Source of the DNA: Aquatica leii
Taxonomy: Eukaryota > Arthropoda > Insecta > Coleoptera > Lampyridae
Reading direction: 5' to 3'
Length of the DNA stretch: 64,000 bases
NCBI GenBank assembly: GCA_035610365.1
Contig: CM069432.1
Span: 73,350,520 to 73,414,519 of the forward strand
The translations under genes were made by a program, and so were the position numbers. Below the pieces are notes generated by a model. That model was not told the origin of the DNA and searched no databases. It saw nothing but the letters and a program-made list of their open reading frames with translations. Shown here one piece after another: positions 25,392 through 37,797 of the stretch (position 1 is its first letter; the number at the start of each line of letters is the position of its first letter).

Positions 25392-25646
25392 TGTGTATAT
25401 ATTAATTGTATAAATAACAATGCATAAGCCAAAAGTACTAGTTTTTTTGTTTCTAAATTAGCGATAAAGTACTTGTTAAAGAATGGCAGAAATACTGTGG
25501 AAATATAAACATTGCCACGATGGACTTAGAAGATTTAAAACAAAAGAAGATTTGTGAGAAACATTTTCTACCTTCGGACATATTGTATAACAACAAAAGA
25601 AAACTTTTTAAGCACCCTGCGGTTCCTGTACTACACCTTCAATCAA
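25392..25646 (+). pseudogene. THAP-type zinc-finger fragment
   Basis: THAP domains are DNA-binding C2CH zinc fingers found in insect regulators and in P-element-like transposases. The first Cys pair is at 25392 (CVYINC, then NNNA). After a frame change the rest reads DKVLVKEWQKYCGN, then LKQKKICEKHFLPSDI and KHPAVPVLHL. W, the C-x2-H of ICEKH and the closing AVP are all conserved. An acceptor-like tttctaaattag precedes the second part at about 25462 and a donor-like CAA|GTAAAT follows it at about 25646, so this could be two exons or a decayed single stretch. One in-frame stop sits between the parts. No downstream partner gene was found. Confidence 0.62.
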
Positions 25647-27640
25647 GTAAATATTTTTAATTTTTTTTTTCTATCAAACGTTTAAAAAATGGTTTAAATT
25701 AGCATCGGAGAATCTCCTTCTCTGGGTTCTTCTTCTTCTTCTTGCACTTCATTGTACAATAACTTAAAATTATTATTTTAAATCAGTGACCGGGATCGTC
25801 ATTATTTTCCACGATCGATGATCGCAATCATGGTATTCAGAATTAAGTTGCTTAAAAATCGCTCGTGCGAAGGTAGTCATAAATCTAGCCATGGAGTTTG
25901 GCGTATTGAAAATCAACATACCTAAGCATTTTTTAATAGTGTTTCTATACAATAAATTACTTAAAATTTGTTCATATTTAGATTTAAGAAAAAACTTTTT
26001 ACACAATTTCACAGAAATTAGAGACCACTGTGATGTTCATTTTTCGACATGACGTGGTATTTTAATTTTAATGCAAATTTACAAATACATTTTTTAAAGC
26101 ATTAATAAACAACATATTAAAAAATAAAAATGTTGTTTTTTAGTAAATTAAATATTTTTATTTGAAATTGGCCCTAAAAAGATTATTGAGTAATTAGTCA
26201 TAACTCATATTTATATTTGTCTCGAACATAAGATTTACGTATTAGAAATACCTTTGCAATTCTTTTCAAATATGTATGTATTATCATTTATAGTTAATGC
26301 TTATTGTTGTTAACTTTCTGTGTATTTATGATTTACCTTGGTGTTTATAGAAAGCTAGGTACTTTTCCCAAAGCGATGAATGTGTGACACAAATTTTACA
26401 AACATTTTTTCTAGAAGAAAAGCTATTTTATATATTTTTCCAGTTTTGTTTGAAGAGAATTTATTGTTAAATTTCTGTAAACAAAAAAAATATAATTCAT
26501 TGTTTAAATGCATGTTATTTTTTATTAAAAAATTTGTATGTGGTTTAAAATTCTTACGAAGAAAAGGGTTATTTACCTACTTACACAAAATTTTACGATT
26601 TTCCTTGAACTACCTGCATACTTAAAGTTTATTATACATTTATTAACGTAAATATTATAGGTAAAATCGTTTTATATTAGTCTTATTTCTTTTCATTAAG
26701 TTTATTTGCGCTCTGCAATAATTAAAAGTATTGATTTCTTTTCCACAACCGCAATTGTTATTTTATAAGCCATCCATGATTGCGATCGTTATTGTATAGA
26801 CGCTGGATGATCGCGATTATTATTTTGCATAATGATCGATTCATCGTGATTGCAATCATATTTAAATTGAAGGTTCTGGCCATTGCTTTAAATGTTTTTT
26901 GCTAATGTTGGTATATGTCGATTAAAAATATTATTTTTTTTAATGTTACGACGCATTTTTTTAGCATCATGTCATTTAAAAAGCTCAACCTCATTTTGGT
27001 CTACCAACTGCATCTAAAGTAATAGCTTCTGCCTCCAAACATTGGAGACATTTTTTTAACAGTAGGTTGTCTTATTATCACATATTTATACAATGGTATT
27101 ATTGAAAAGGTATTTTAAAACAATAATATTTTTAATCAAAATATCGCAATTTTCATGTATTTTGTAGGTTGCAAGTATGTGACTTGTACCAATAAAAGAT
27201 CATGGTTATTAAATGGATGATCTGAAATTAATGTAGTGCGGTTTTATTATGTGTACTTTTTGTGCTTAATATTAAATGTTACAATTATTCCATTGCTAAT
27301 TATTTACCAAAGAAGAGTCATGAAAATAAAGTAAATTGCACCCCACGCTTTTTTGCTCTGAATGGAATTCTTTTGTTAATTACTTATGATTTGCTATAAT
27401 TTTATTTTGTGGTTATTTATTAATAATGATTGATTATTACAATTTTTTGATTAAAAATTAATTCGGAAAGTATTTTTCTAATTATTCTTTTTTCTTGAAA
27501 TCTTTATTTTAAATAAAACATAGAAGCGGTTTATTGTAATATGTTTGACTTAATAATTCAAATAGTTTTGAAAATGGACGTAAAAAAATACCGTTGTCAC
27601 ATCTGCAGTACCATACTCGTTACCATTTAAATCGGTAAAG
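25647..27640. other. AT-rich stretch with a spaced inverted repeat
   Basis: No gene recognised. Frames at 25773-26012 (minus) and 26380-26625 (plus) lack signatures. A (TTC)n run is at 25727-25743. The inverted repeat at 25820/26774 is listed separately. Confidence 0.5.
25820..26787. repeat. Spaced inverted repeat GATCGCAATCATGG
   Basis: GATCGCAATCATGG at 25820-25833 has a perfect inverted copy at 26774-26787. Both sit inside clusters of related GATCG/CGATC words (25789-25833; 26750-26870) and each cluster also folds on itself. This could be the ends of a degenerate foldback element of about 1 kb. No transposase seen. Confidence 0.45.
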
Positions 27641-27649
27641 AAGAATGAC

Positions 27650-28052
27650 ATTTACCGTCGTTCCGTGGATACAATACATTTATTAACCTACAAACTTATC
27701 TAAATATTTTTCTTTTTATCATTATAATCCTAGACATAACATTGGAACAAAATTATGAAATAATTGTATTGTCATCAGTCTTTGACAAGTGTGCAAATTT
27801 TCAAGTTAATCAGATTTTTGGAAATTAGTGAAAATTACGTTCAAAGATTCCGTTACATAGATAAATACATTAATACAGTTTCTTTTTATCCTAATATTCC
27901 TGATAATCCTAAACATGACGTTGGAATAAAGTTATGAAATAATTGTATTGTCACCAGTCCTTCACACGTGTGCAAATTTTCAAGTTTATCAGACTTTTGG
28001 AAATTGGTGAAAATTACTATGAAAGATTCCGTTACATAGATACTTACAGGTC
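27650..28052 (+). repeat. 170-bp tandem repeat resembling a LINE/SINE tail
   Basis: Two units start at 27711 and 27881 (tctttttatc), period 170, sharing ATGAAATAATTGTATTGTCA, GTGTGCAAATTTTCAAGTT and AAGATTCCGTTACATAGATA. A partial earlier unit ends near 27680. The last unit runs into acaggtcaagctaatataagc, a wording seen at 3' tails of RTE/CR1-type LINEs and dependent SINEs. The function is not evident. Confidence 0.65.
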
Positions 28053-28059
28053 AAGCTAA

Positions 28060-31000
28060 TATAAGCCTGTTAAAAAAGTATTGTTGACATGCATTCTTAT
28101 CAGTCTTACAACAGTACCATCTGTTGTTATATAGCGGCGAGTTTATGTAAAAAAAAGTTTCATCATTTTATTGCTGCAATGGAGTCACTTGACTGTATTT
28201 GACTTCTTTCCTTGTCTTAAGGTACTTCCCACTTTACTAAATCCTAGCTTTAATGCTAATATTTTGAATTAGTGGCAACTTGAAACTCTACAAATAATTA
28301 CAAGTTTGAGCATAGACTACAAATAAGTGTTATTATTTTTTACATACTGAATCTATTCTCTGTCCGCTGCAGCCGTATTAAGTATTATTACTCTTAGTTT
28401 TTAGCCAAATTTAACTAAAAGAAATTTACATTTTAAATATATTTATAAAATATTTTAGTATTTTATTTCTGTAGTGATTCATACTAAACATTTTAAAAAT
28501 AATTTGTAGAACGTAGCCTTTATTAAAAAAGCTAAAAGAATTAAGTGGAAACAAAAATATTAAATTCAAATTAAACTTTCTAAGTGTGTATTATTGTTCA
28601 CATACAATACGAATATATCGCTGCAGTTTTAGTAACAAAAATCTTTATTGCAATAATTATTAGTCAATATAAAAATTTATAAATGTTTAAATAAAATTTT
28701 TTTGCCAAATCAATTGCAATTTGTTGTCTTCAGTTTAATAAAGCACACACTACGTAAAAGTAAAACTTTGTAAATGAAAATTATCGTTAACCGATGCGCT
28801 TGCATTATTGAAGTAGGTTGAATGTCTGCATCACCTGTCAAATAGTATACGTACACGATTGCCTAAAGGATCAAATACGCATACTATTTTTATGAGTGAC
28901 GGATGACACATATTTAAAAATTTTAAATCATATGCAGCCTTATTCCAACTCACAACATAGTTAAGTTAACGCTTGCTAATATTGACAACGCTAAATTCTA
29001 TTTTGACACCATAACTTGAAATCTGTTGTTTAATAGAGAAAGCTGTGTTTTTTTTATAAAGATGCATGACATCAGACGTAGAAGTTTGATTGTGCATTAT
29101 ATTATTTTAAAAAATGTTATTTTATTTGTTTTATGAATAATTACACTACAAAAACAACTTCAGTACCACAATAAATGGTTACTTTCTTTAATTTAAAAAA
29201 TTACATATTTAATCATAGCAAAACTCCGTATTACATTATGATAAATAACAACATAAATGGTTTTACTTTGAAACTCTCATTTTCATGCAATTTTTTTGAA
29301 GTAACGACCTCACTAAACAAGAACAGTTTGTTTTTGTTGTAATATTGTCTGTATTTAAACCTAATTTTTTGAGTTAAAACGTTTCTTGTTTGCACTATTG
29401 CTCTAAAGTTAAAACTTTCTTATAAACAATATACATTTATTAAAAACCTAAATGAAAGTTGTACAAATTTAAATTTTGACTGTTTAGTTTTTAAAGCTTT
29501 TTTTTAATAAACCGTGTTTTAGGCTTTAAATTTAAACTCCGTTTCATTTAATACCAATACATTGTTATCTCAAATATTCTATCTTTGGAATAAATTTGTT
29601 TTTTGTCAATTTATTACGGGTACATCATCCTCAGTTGGTTTAAAAAATCAGAAATATTGAACATGTTTTACATGCAACAATCCCCTAGGTAACTTTTTTA
29701 TTGTTTTTAAAAGCAAAAAAATTTTTTTACTTCTTAATTTTTTCACTAGTTATTGAAATAATTTTTATACAAATATGTAATAATATTTAACATTTTAATC
29801 TTTACTTAAAGTTTTGTTATAAATAAATAATTTTATATATTGATTTGTATGCATTTTCTGATTTCGTTAAAAATATAATTTTAAATACTATGTTTACCTA
29901 GTTCATAAAAGGTAGAATATTCTGTTACTTTTTTCTTTTTTCTGATGAAGCAAAACTATTGGATAGTTACTTTATCAAATATTTTCTATAATCTAAGATT
30001 TAAAAAAAAAATATGTATTTTTTTCTTATTTTTGGAATTGATTGGCTAATAATATTTAATTTAATATTAATAAAAAAATTTATAGTCCATTTACAAATTT
30101 TTGTTTTAGTTTTTGATTACTTAAAAAGAAATTTAAAAACACAACAATGTCTTGATTTTATCTCTCATAAATGTACACACATCGATTTACAGTTAGTTTA
30201 GAGTTTAAATACTAATGTTTATGTAATAGAATTAATATTATTGAAATATTTAGGCAAGTGAAATACCAAACAGATATAAACAACAAAATAATAACTGTTA
30301 CAAGTAATTGAGAAAAAACACAAACCTATTTGATATCAACTTAACAATGTTTATTACAAATTAATAAACACAAAAATAATGTCAAAAAACTTAAGTTAAT
30401 AGTGAATATTGTAATTATGCAATAAGGTATAAAAAGATTTGAATATGTTGTATAGTTTAAAAGTAATTTTCATTACAATACTGTTTTACATTTAAGAGAT
30501 AAAAATTTAACCATAACTCAATAATACATGCGTATAATGTAAAAGTGATGGAAACTAATATTTTTAGTACAGTTTATAATAAATAGCTGTTACGTGCTAA
30601 AATAATTTAATTTAATAGCTTCTAGGTTCTTATTTACCAAGAAACTCATCCGGTAGGTTTAATTCTCATGGCACTTACCTTTAAGGGTTAACGACATAAA
30701 TCTAAAATATATATTTAAACAAAACACAAACGAGTGTAAAGTAAAAGCTCTACTTACAAGTTAAATAACAAGCGTTTATTGAAAAACAAAATCTGGCATA
30801 AGTGAAATAAATAAATTACAACAACAAAAAAGCACTAATAAAAAATATTTTTTTATCCGTTAAATAAAGCAGGCAATAATAATATTAAAATTTAAACATC
30901 AACTAAGTATATTTAAAAAAATAAAAATTGAGTTAATACACACAGAAAAAAATTAATTTAATTAATAAAAAATCTGCAAGGGTGCAAGTGCATAGCGCAA

Positions 31001-32235
31001 ATCACGATAATTTAAAATTAGCTAATAAACTATAAGCTTATATAACTAGCATTTCTATTAGAATTAAACTTAATCTGCTTCAAAATTATCACAATGAAAC
31101 GTTTTATTCTTTAAGTTACATTTAAAAAAAATTTAAACTATTTATAACATAAATTGAGTGCTTAAATTTTTTTGGTCACACAAACAATTAACGATAAAGG
31201 ACAAATATCTTAACTTAATTTGAGACGTTTGGTGAGAGACTCTAAAGGCGACGTCAATATAGTGGGTACTACAGGTGACAGGTAAAGTAGTTGCAGAAGA
31301 AAATTTTTTTAAGTGGTACTGGCTCCGGTGGTTAAAACGTTTAATTTTTATTTCTAAAACTCAAAACTGAATTTTTAGGGTTGTACAATGGCACAGATAC
31401 CTCTACAAAATGGACACACAAAAATTGTTAAAAGTGATATTATTTACTATTACTACTACTGCTATTACATCAAAAATTTGTAGTGGAATAAATCCGTAAA
31501 CAAGTCAACAGTTGTAGAATTGATAAAAATAGTAATCTCCGATTGTTAAATTTAGTTATTCTTTCCAAAACTAAAAGCAAATTTGTGTTTAACACTTGTT
31601 TTTCTTACGACTCCAGCTGATTTTCTTTGTAAATTTTTGTCGTAGTAGCATCTTGCATTTTTTGCTTTTACCAATAACTCCAAACAGGTTTTTAATATCT
31701 GTGTTGTACTAATTTATGTTAATTTTAAACAAGATAAAACTAACAATAAAAGTATTAAATAACAACAAATTTTAAACGTTTATTTTTTGTGTTGCTCAGT
31801 TGTAGCTATTTTCATAAAACCGCAAATCTGAAAATTCACTCTATAAGAAAAAAAACAATATATAATATTTTTTTTTAAGGTAAATGGTGTATGATTTATT
31901 TATTTATATTTTATAAACTTTTGAACTTAAGCTAAGTTTTTTTTAGGCAGTATAAATTAAATTGACAATTATAAAAATAATTTAACTGAAAACAATAAAT
32001 CGTAAGAAAACTAGATAATTGACGGAAGATTATTTATCTACAGCATTTGCTCAAAGAACTAAAGAAAAACCACCATAAAAATTTTAGATGTAGCTTAACT
32101 GTAAGTGGTGGAAAAATTAGGATTAAGAAATAAAAGGTATCCAGGTGTCAGGTAGTTGAAAACATTGTTTCTGTTGAAATTGTTAGAAAGTTTAATAATT
32201 TCAGTTACTCTAATCTTTTTAGATCTCCAGTTTTT
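28060..32235. other. Long AT-rich stretch without recognised genes
   Basis: No coding region recognised. A small imperfect hairpin lies at 28822-28912 (arms AATAGTAT and ATACTATT about 32 bp apart). Less AT-rich sequence near 28090-28140 has no identity I can give. Confidence 0.5.
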
Positions 32236-32260
32236 TATATATATATAATTGCGAGTGGAA

Positions 32261-32616
32261 CTACACCATGCGGCGTCTCTCGCATCCAAGCTTCCATCGT
32301 CTTCTATCTTGCCAATCTTCCTCCTGCATGTACCTATCTTGCATTGCTTGATATACTCCATCATTCCAAGGGAGTCGAGGCCTTCCTCTCTTTCTGCGAC
32401 GTGGTGGTTGCCAATTCTATATTTTTAATGGCCATCTCTCTTCCGGCATTCTCCTTAGGTGTCCGTACCAATTTAAACGTTTACCTTCGATAGTGTCAAG
32501 AATATTTAATGTTATCCCCATCCTTTCTCTGATATTCTGGTTATTAACTTTATCCAGTCTTGTTATCGCGCAACTCCGTCTCCAGTAATCCATTTCCATT
32601 GCCTTCAACTTGCCTT
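32261..32616 (-). mobile_element. LINE 3' fragment (RTE/CR1-like RT tail)
   Basis: C-terminal tail of a non-LTR retrotransposon polyprotein, after the RT domain. Minus strand from 32611: KLKAMEMDYWRRSCAITRLD, then RERMGITLNILDTIE, then LNWYGHLRRMPEERWPLKI. After one stop the same frame continues NWQPPRRRKRGRPRL, PWNDGVYQAM, RRRWKLGCERRRMV and a terminal TAG at 32261. The W-Y-G-H...R-M, RRKRGRPRL and W..G..R blocks are widely conserved in arthropod LINE tails. A (TA)n tract at about 32236-32247 follows, a common LINE 3' end. The RT and endonuclease are missing, so the copy is strongly 5'-truncated. Confidence 0.8.
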
Positions 32617-32639
32617 CGTTTCTTTTTTTTCTCCAGTTC

Positions 32640-33185
32640 TTTGTTTTCGAAATTGTTTTAATTTTGTCAAAGCTTATATTATGTAAAGTTTCAAGTGCAT
32701 GTTCGGCAATATAGTATAATACATATAATATAAACTTTGACAAAACTAAAACTAAGCTACGTCTAGAGTTTGTATGGTAGTGTTCCTTTAAACTTTCGAG
32801 CAAATGGTGTAGGTAAATAATCTTGTAACAAGTATCTAGTCCTCTTACGATTAAATGTTTTTAGTTATCTTAGTTGTATAATTACTAATTTAATTTATAC
32901 TGCCTGACGAGAAGCTTAGCATAAAGCATACAGCATTTACCCTAAAAAAACACACGCACACAAACACTCAAATTTTTTTGCCAAACACACATTTTTCTCA
33001 ATTAAGAGACAAAACTCAAAATTCTGCAAAAAAATTGCGATTGTTATACTTTTCTTATAGGAAAATAAAACAGAACACAACAAAAACTGTACAGAATAAG
33101 ACTAAACAAAACAAGATGAAAGGAAAAAGTAAACCAATTTCTGCGGTCTCAAATAATTACAAAAAATCATAAAAAAAACATAAGC
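32640..33185. other. AT-rich spacer
   Basis: Nothing recognised beyond a lysine/asparagine-rich frame at 32978-33172 that has no domain. It could include the decayed 5' part of the piggyBac relic. Confidence 0.4.
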
Positions 33186-33189
33186 CTAT

Positions 33190-34643
33190 CAACAAAAGAT
33201 GGCGAGATATAAATGAAGATTTTGACATTGAAACTAATTTTTCCAAGTTTCCTATTCAACCAATAAATGAAGAAGAACATAAAAGGTTTGTCCTCGTGTA
33301 TTGCTTTAGCCAGTACTAAATTGATAATTTCTTTAAAAAAGTCATTGAGAACACAAACATTTGTTTTCAAAAAACATTTAATAAGTTGTTAGGAGAAACA
33401 AAAAGAGAAATTTTGTTGCTTTAGCACTTTTAATAAGCACACTTGAGTTTTTCAGGATTAGATTGGTTATGTTTTAAAATATCCACTTATTTGCAATACT
33501 CTAAGTATAAATAGATACTTTTAACTTAGAAATTTGATTTACGTTGTCAATAATTTAGTTGTAACTAAAAAATAAAAAATCGTATAAAGTTTTGGAAAGT
33601 ACTACTAATTATCAACGCATTCCACGCTGCTTTCCCGAGAACCGTATGTAAACATTGATAAGCAAATAATTTTATCTTCTAGACATGTCGGCGTTAGATT
33701 ACCCAGAAAGCCAAACTCAATTACTTTGAATAACTATGTATTAACGTCACCAAAAAACAAATCTAGATTTTGAAATTTACCAGGAAAGAACTACAAAATT
33801 TACAAAAGATACAAAAACAAAAAATATTGCATCATAAAGAAAAACAGTTTTACGTCTCATTGAAAGTTGTCTTGAAACAAACTTTTATTTTGATTGATAC
33901 TTTACAAGTGTAACGCTTCTGGAGAAATTAAGGGATAAGGAAATATCTGGTACAGAAACTACTATTTTAAACAGATTCTTAAATGTAGGATTTCCTACTG
34001 ATGGAAAAAGAACCCATAAAGTCAAAAATTAGAGACGACAAGAAAATAAGTTTAATTAAGTGTATGAATAATAAAGCCATTACTGTTGAATTGTCGCATA
34101 AGTGCATAAGTTATTCTAGAGTAGATCAAGACCACATAGACATTCCTCCGCCTTCGATAGTAAAAAGTTACAATGTTAGTATGGAGGGAGTAGATTTAGA
34201 AAATAGAATGATTGCAATCTATTAGAGTTATCATAAAACAAGGAAATGACTTTTGAACATTTTATAGATTGCGCTGCACTGAATGAATGGTTTCAGTACA
34301 GACAAGACTGTGAATATCCGGGAGTAAAAAAAAAAGATAATTTAGGTTTAGCTGAATTTAAAACTGGAATTGTTAAATACCTTATAAGGTGTGTTACAAG
34401 TCAATCAATTTTTGAGAAAAAAAAACGATTGTGAACTACCCAAACCCGCGGGAAGACCTAGAATTGTATCTTTGCCTTCTTTAAAAGTAGCCAAATCAAA
34501 CGCGATACGTTTACCAAAAGCCATTGATCTTAAAAACGCAAACATCCTGGATGTAACAAACGTACCTGTTTAAAATGCATTTCATGTAATATTTTTGGTG
34601 CGCAAATGAGGAACGAAATCGCTTTATTGATTTTCATTCCTAA
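33190..34643 (+). pseudogene. piggyBac transposase relic, near full length
   Basis: A decayed piggyBac-family transposase, N- to C-terminus, in several frames. RWRDINEDFDIETNF near 33196 and the Y..F..FFKKVIENTN region near 33300 match the N-terminal block. Near 33695-33780 a TQKAKLNYF/ILKFTRK region matches the pre-catalytic block. From 33880, YFTSVTLLEKLRDKEISGTE and NRFLNVGFPTDGKR match the conserved 'DNYFTS..LL..L...GT' block. A frame shift then leads to IDIPPPSIVKSYN, MEGVDLENRMIAIY (the 'MGGVD' catalytic block) and TRKMTFEHFIDCAALNEWF. The end includes GRPRIVSLPS and a degraded Cys-rich RING-like tail, LCANEERNRFIDFHS, with stop at 34641-34643. Multiple stops and frameshifts; inactive. 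TTAA-flanked TIRs were not found. Confidence 0.85.
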
Positions 34644-34649
34644 CTTTTA

Positions 34650-35915
34650 TTTTTTGTATTTAAACTAAATAATATTTCTCCTAAACTTTTGTGTTGTACC
34701 TATTTTGTACACAAACTTGAAACTTCAAATGTTTAATATGATCATATTTTTAGATTAGACGCAAAATCCACATACGTATACACATTTTATCAACTATTAC
34801 TATTTAAATTATTGCGCGTAATACATTGTTTAGAGGAACCCAATAAATGTTGTCATAATTAATACTTTGGTTATAAGACAAAGCATCTAAAAACTTGTGT
34901 TAATAGATATGCAAATCAGTCTTATTAAATTAAAAAAAAAACATTAATCAGGGATTTTTAAATTAAAGTTACATTTCTTACTTCAAATAGTGACTTAGAA
35001 GTTTATAGTACACGTAGCTAGTTATACTTCCGATGAAGACCTCGACTGTACGTCTGATTTTGCTAATGAAACTTACTTACGTAACTGCTTAGAATATGTG
35101 TTTTCTAATTTATGCTACTGAAATAATGAATTCTATAGTTTTAAGATATTAAACTAACTGTAGTTATGTTCTACAACAAATCTTAAGCTGTTTAGTATTA
35201 ATTACTGTTTATTTACAATCAGTTTATAATATGACAATGAAATAACCAAGAAAAATTTGGGAAGTGGATCATTAAAAACTCCAATCCATTACATATCACA
35301 TTAGATGGTATGTAATAGAAGGTCGTTACCATAGAAATGTCATTATATATATACTACGTCGTCAGTGTACCGTGAGAGCGTTAGATGGCGCAAAGCAGAC
35401 CAGAAATTGACAGTATACACAATGACTTTATACAGGTTAAAGGTGGATTTATGCAGACCTATTTAGCATTTGTCATTTACTTTTAACTTTTAAGCAGTTG
35501 TACTACGGATTTCTAATTACCCCATTTAAGCACTTTATTTATTTAAGTTTTACGGTTTGGTTTAAGTTTTATCTACTTAAATAAAATGATAAATGCACAC
35601 TGCAATACTGCGCATATTGACAAGCAATTCGTAGTAGGTGCGCTAAAACTAAAGTTATTGAACACGTGTTTTTTTTTGCTATAAATAAGTGTTGACGATA
35701 GGCACTTAGTTGACCTGGTACGTCAATTTGATGTACTCTGTAATAAACGCCAGGTTGACTTTAAAGATAAACGTAGGTACCTATTCGCGTAAATGTGTAA
35801 AACGTTTGACACAAAACGCGTTTGTTTTCCCCGCCAATTAGATTAAATCCAATTTCACAGTTATTGACTTTCAGTTCAAATAATTTGTGTTAATTTGAAT
35901 GATAATGTACTGATT
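34650..35915. other. AT-rich stretch with weak inverted repeats
   Basis: No gene. Around 35290-35400 there is a small hairpin (attacata...tatgtaat) and a GC-richer word, gagagcgttagatggcgc, that may belong to a MITE. Confidence 0.4.
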
Positions 35916-35923
35916 GTAAATAA

Positions 35924-36059
35924 AGTAGTATACATACCTCGGAAAAAAGCTTCATTTCACTGTCGGGCATATTGCCGACCTCGAGCTTCGGTCTCGGCCG
36001 GTCAACCTAGCCCTCCACTGTAATTAAGCTTTTCCCCAATCGGTATGTAATCTACTATT
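35924..36059. mobile_element. 136-bp GC-rich MITE
   Basis: Imperfect terminal inverted repeats: left gtagtatacatacc then aaaaagcttcatttcactg; right, reverse-complemented, gtagattacatacc then aaaagcttaattacagtg. The core is GC-rich and itself hairpin-forming (gtcggg/ccgac; cgagcttcggtctcg). It stands out sharply from the AT-rich surroundings. No coding capacity; superfamily unknown. Confidence 0.72.
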
Positions 36060-36064
36060 AAATA

Positions 36065-37790
36065 AACTACTTTGTTTTTTCGTAATATTACTATTCACAA
36101 ATCGTTTTAATGAAATATTGAAAAATGAAATCTAAGTTTTTTTAATCGACTTTAAATTGAACGTTGTAATTAAAAACTACTTAAAGTTTAACAAATAAGT
36201 ACAGAGTAACATAACCTGAATTTTTGTTACAATTTTTTTAAAAATAAAACAGAAGCATAACTAAGAAATAAAACTCAAAAATGATTTTTTTAAATTTTTT
36301 AAAAAATTCATATTTTTAAGTTGGGTTTTACACACTGACGTCACATTTCTCGCGCAGCTTGGTGTCTTCCGATATTAATCCTACTCTAACAGTTTTAAGT
36401 TGCGTTAACTTTATCTTTATTGCATTATTTTCATTTAAAAAATTATTACAAAATATTTCAAAGTAAACTGTAAAAATAAATTGGCTTATGGCTAATATAC
36501 ACAAAAACATACGTTTTGAAAGAATAAAAAGTAAGCAAACAAAAATTGTTTTAAAGAAATGCGATACTAGCAATTTATGTATACTTCATTCAGATGGACT
36601 TAAATACTAATTAGACTTTAATATACACAGTACTTGCACATGCTATACCATTATACAATATATTTATCCGCGTTTATTAGTGATAAAATATAACTGCTTC
36701 ATAAATCACGTTTTTTCAAATATCTGCAAGTATTTTGCTATGTTTCTTTTAACAACTTTTAATTTCAAACATATCGTCTTTAGAAACTACCTTATTGAAC
36801 TGTTATTGGACTATATGTAAAATGTTATTCAAAGCACGTATTACGTTTATTACTCATCGTCAATAAAAAATTAGATCAGTAGCTTTGCCACACCTACGTG
36901 TGTTAAACAAAGTTTTAGTAACAGCACAAAAAATTAATAGTTAACGCTTGAATTGATAGGTATTTACCTTATATTTCTTGTCCGTTTTTATAGCACATTA
37001 ATTATTGGCTTGAACATAAAACAAGTCTATAAATACTGTAAAAGTTGATCTCATAACCCAAATAATTGATATTATATGTAAATAATTACAATACAATAGT
37101 TTCAAGAAACGGCTGCTTTGTTTTACGTTACTAAACTTTTTATTCCAAAACATCTTTAGCAACATATAATTGAAAGTTATTATAAATAATAAGGTATCTT
37201 CTTTGAAGTATAAATAACAATCTTAAATATCTGTAAGGCGTAAATTAAAAGCCTAAAAACGATTCGTATTTATTACATATCAAAAGAAGCCGAAGAAAAT
37301 TATGAATTTTTTTATCACATAAGTTAAAAACAAAAAGTTGAAAACTTACTTTGCACTGTTACAATATCTTAACTATAATTAAACGTGAAACTATAAATAT
37401 AAAATCTACTAAATTTTTTTTATTTATTCAAACTTTTATTTGTATATAACTCATAATTTAATGTAAGGTAAAATTAGTTTTTTTAATTTTGCTTTTTCTA
37501 TGTGCGTTTCAATATATTTGAATCCATCTTTTAAAAACCGGCATGTTTTAAAGTTACCATGACTACATCAACAACCCAAGAAACGTAAAGTCTAACAGGA
37601 ATAACGTTAAACAAAATATTACTAAGAAATGTTTCAAAACTTTTATTCATATATTTAACAATATTAATTTTTATATCAATGTAAAAAGTACAGTTGTTTT
37701 GTTTGAAATACTCCGGTGTTTTTGAATCAGAAGAAATGCTGTTCACTTCTAATAATGGCACTACCAATAATGTTTGAAACATTCTTCTTA
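36065..37790. other. AT-rich stretch, no recognised feature
   Basis: Frames at 36328-36573 and 37531-37782 (minus) have no recognisable domain. Confidence 0.45.
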
Positions 37791-37797
37791 TTGATAA

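Noticed and set aside
28822-28912. Imperfect hairpin considered as a MITE or microRNA precursor
   Set aside because: Only 8-9 bp pair well and the arms are broken by mismatches; no flanking duplication.
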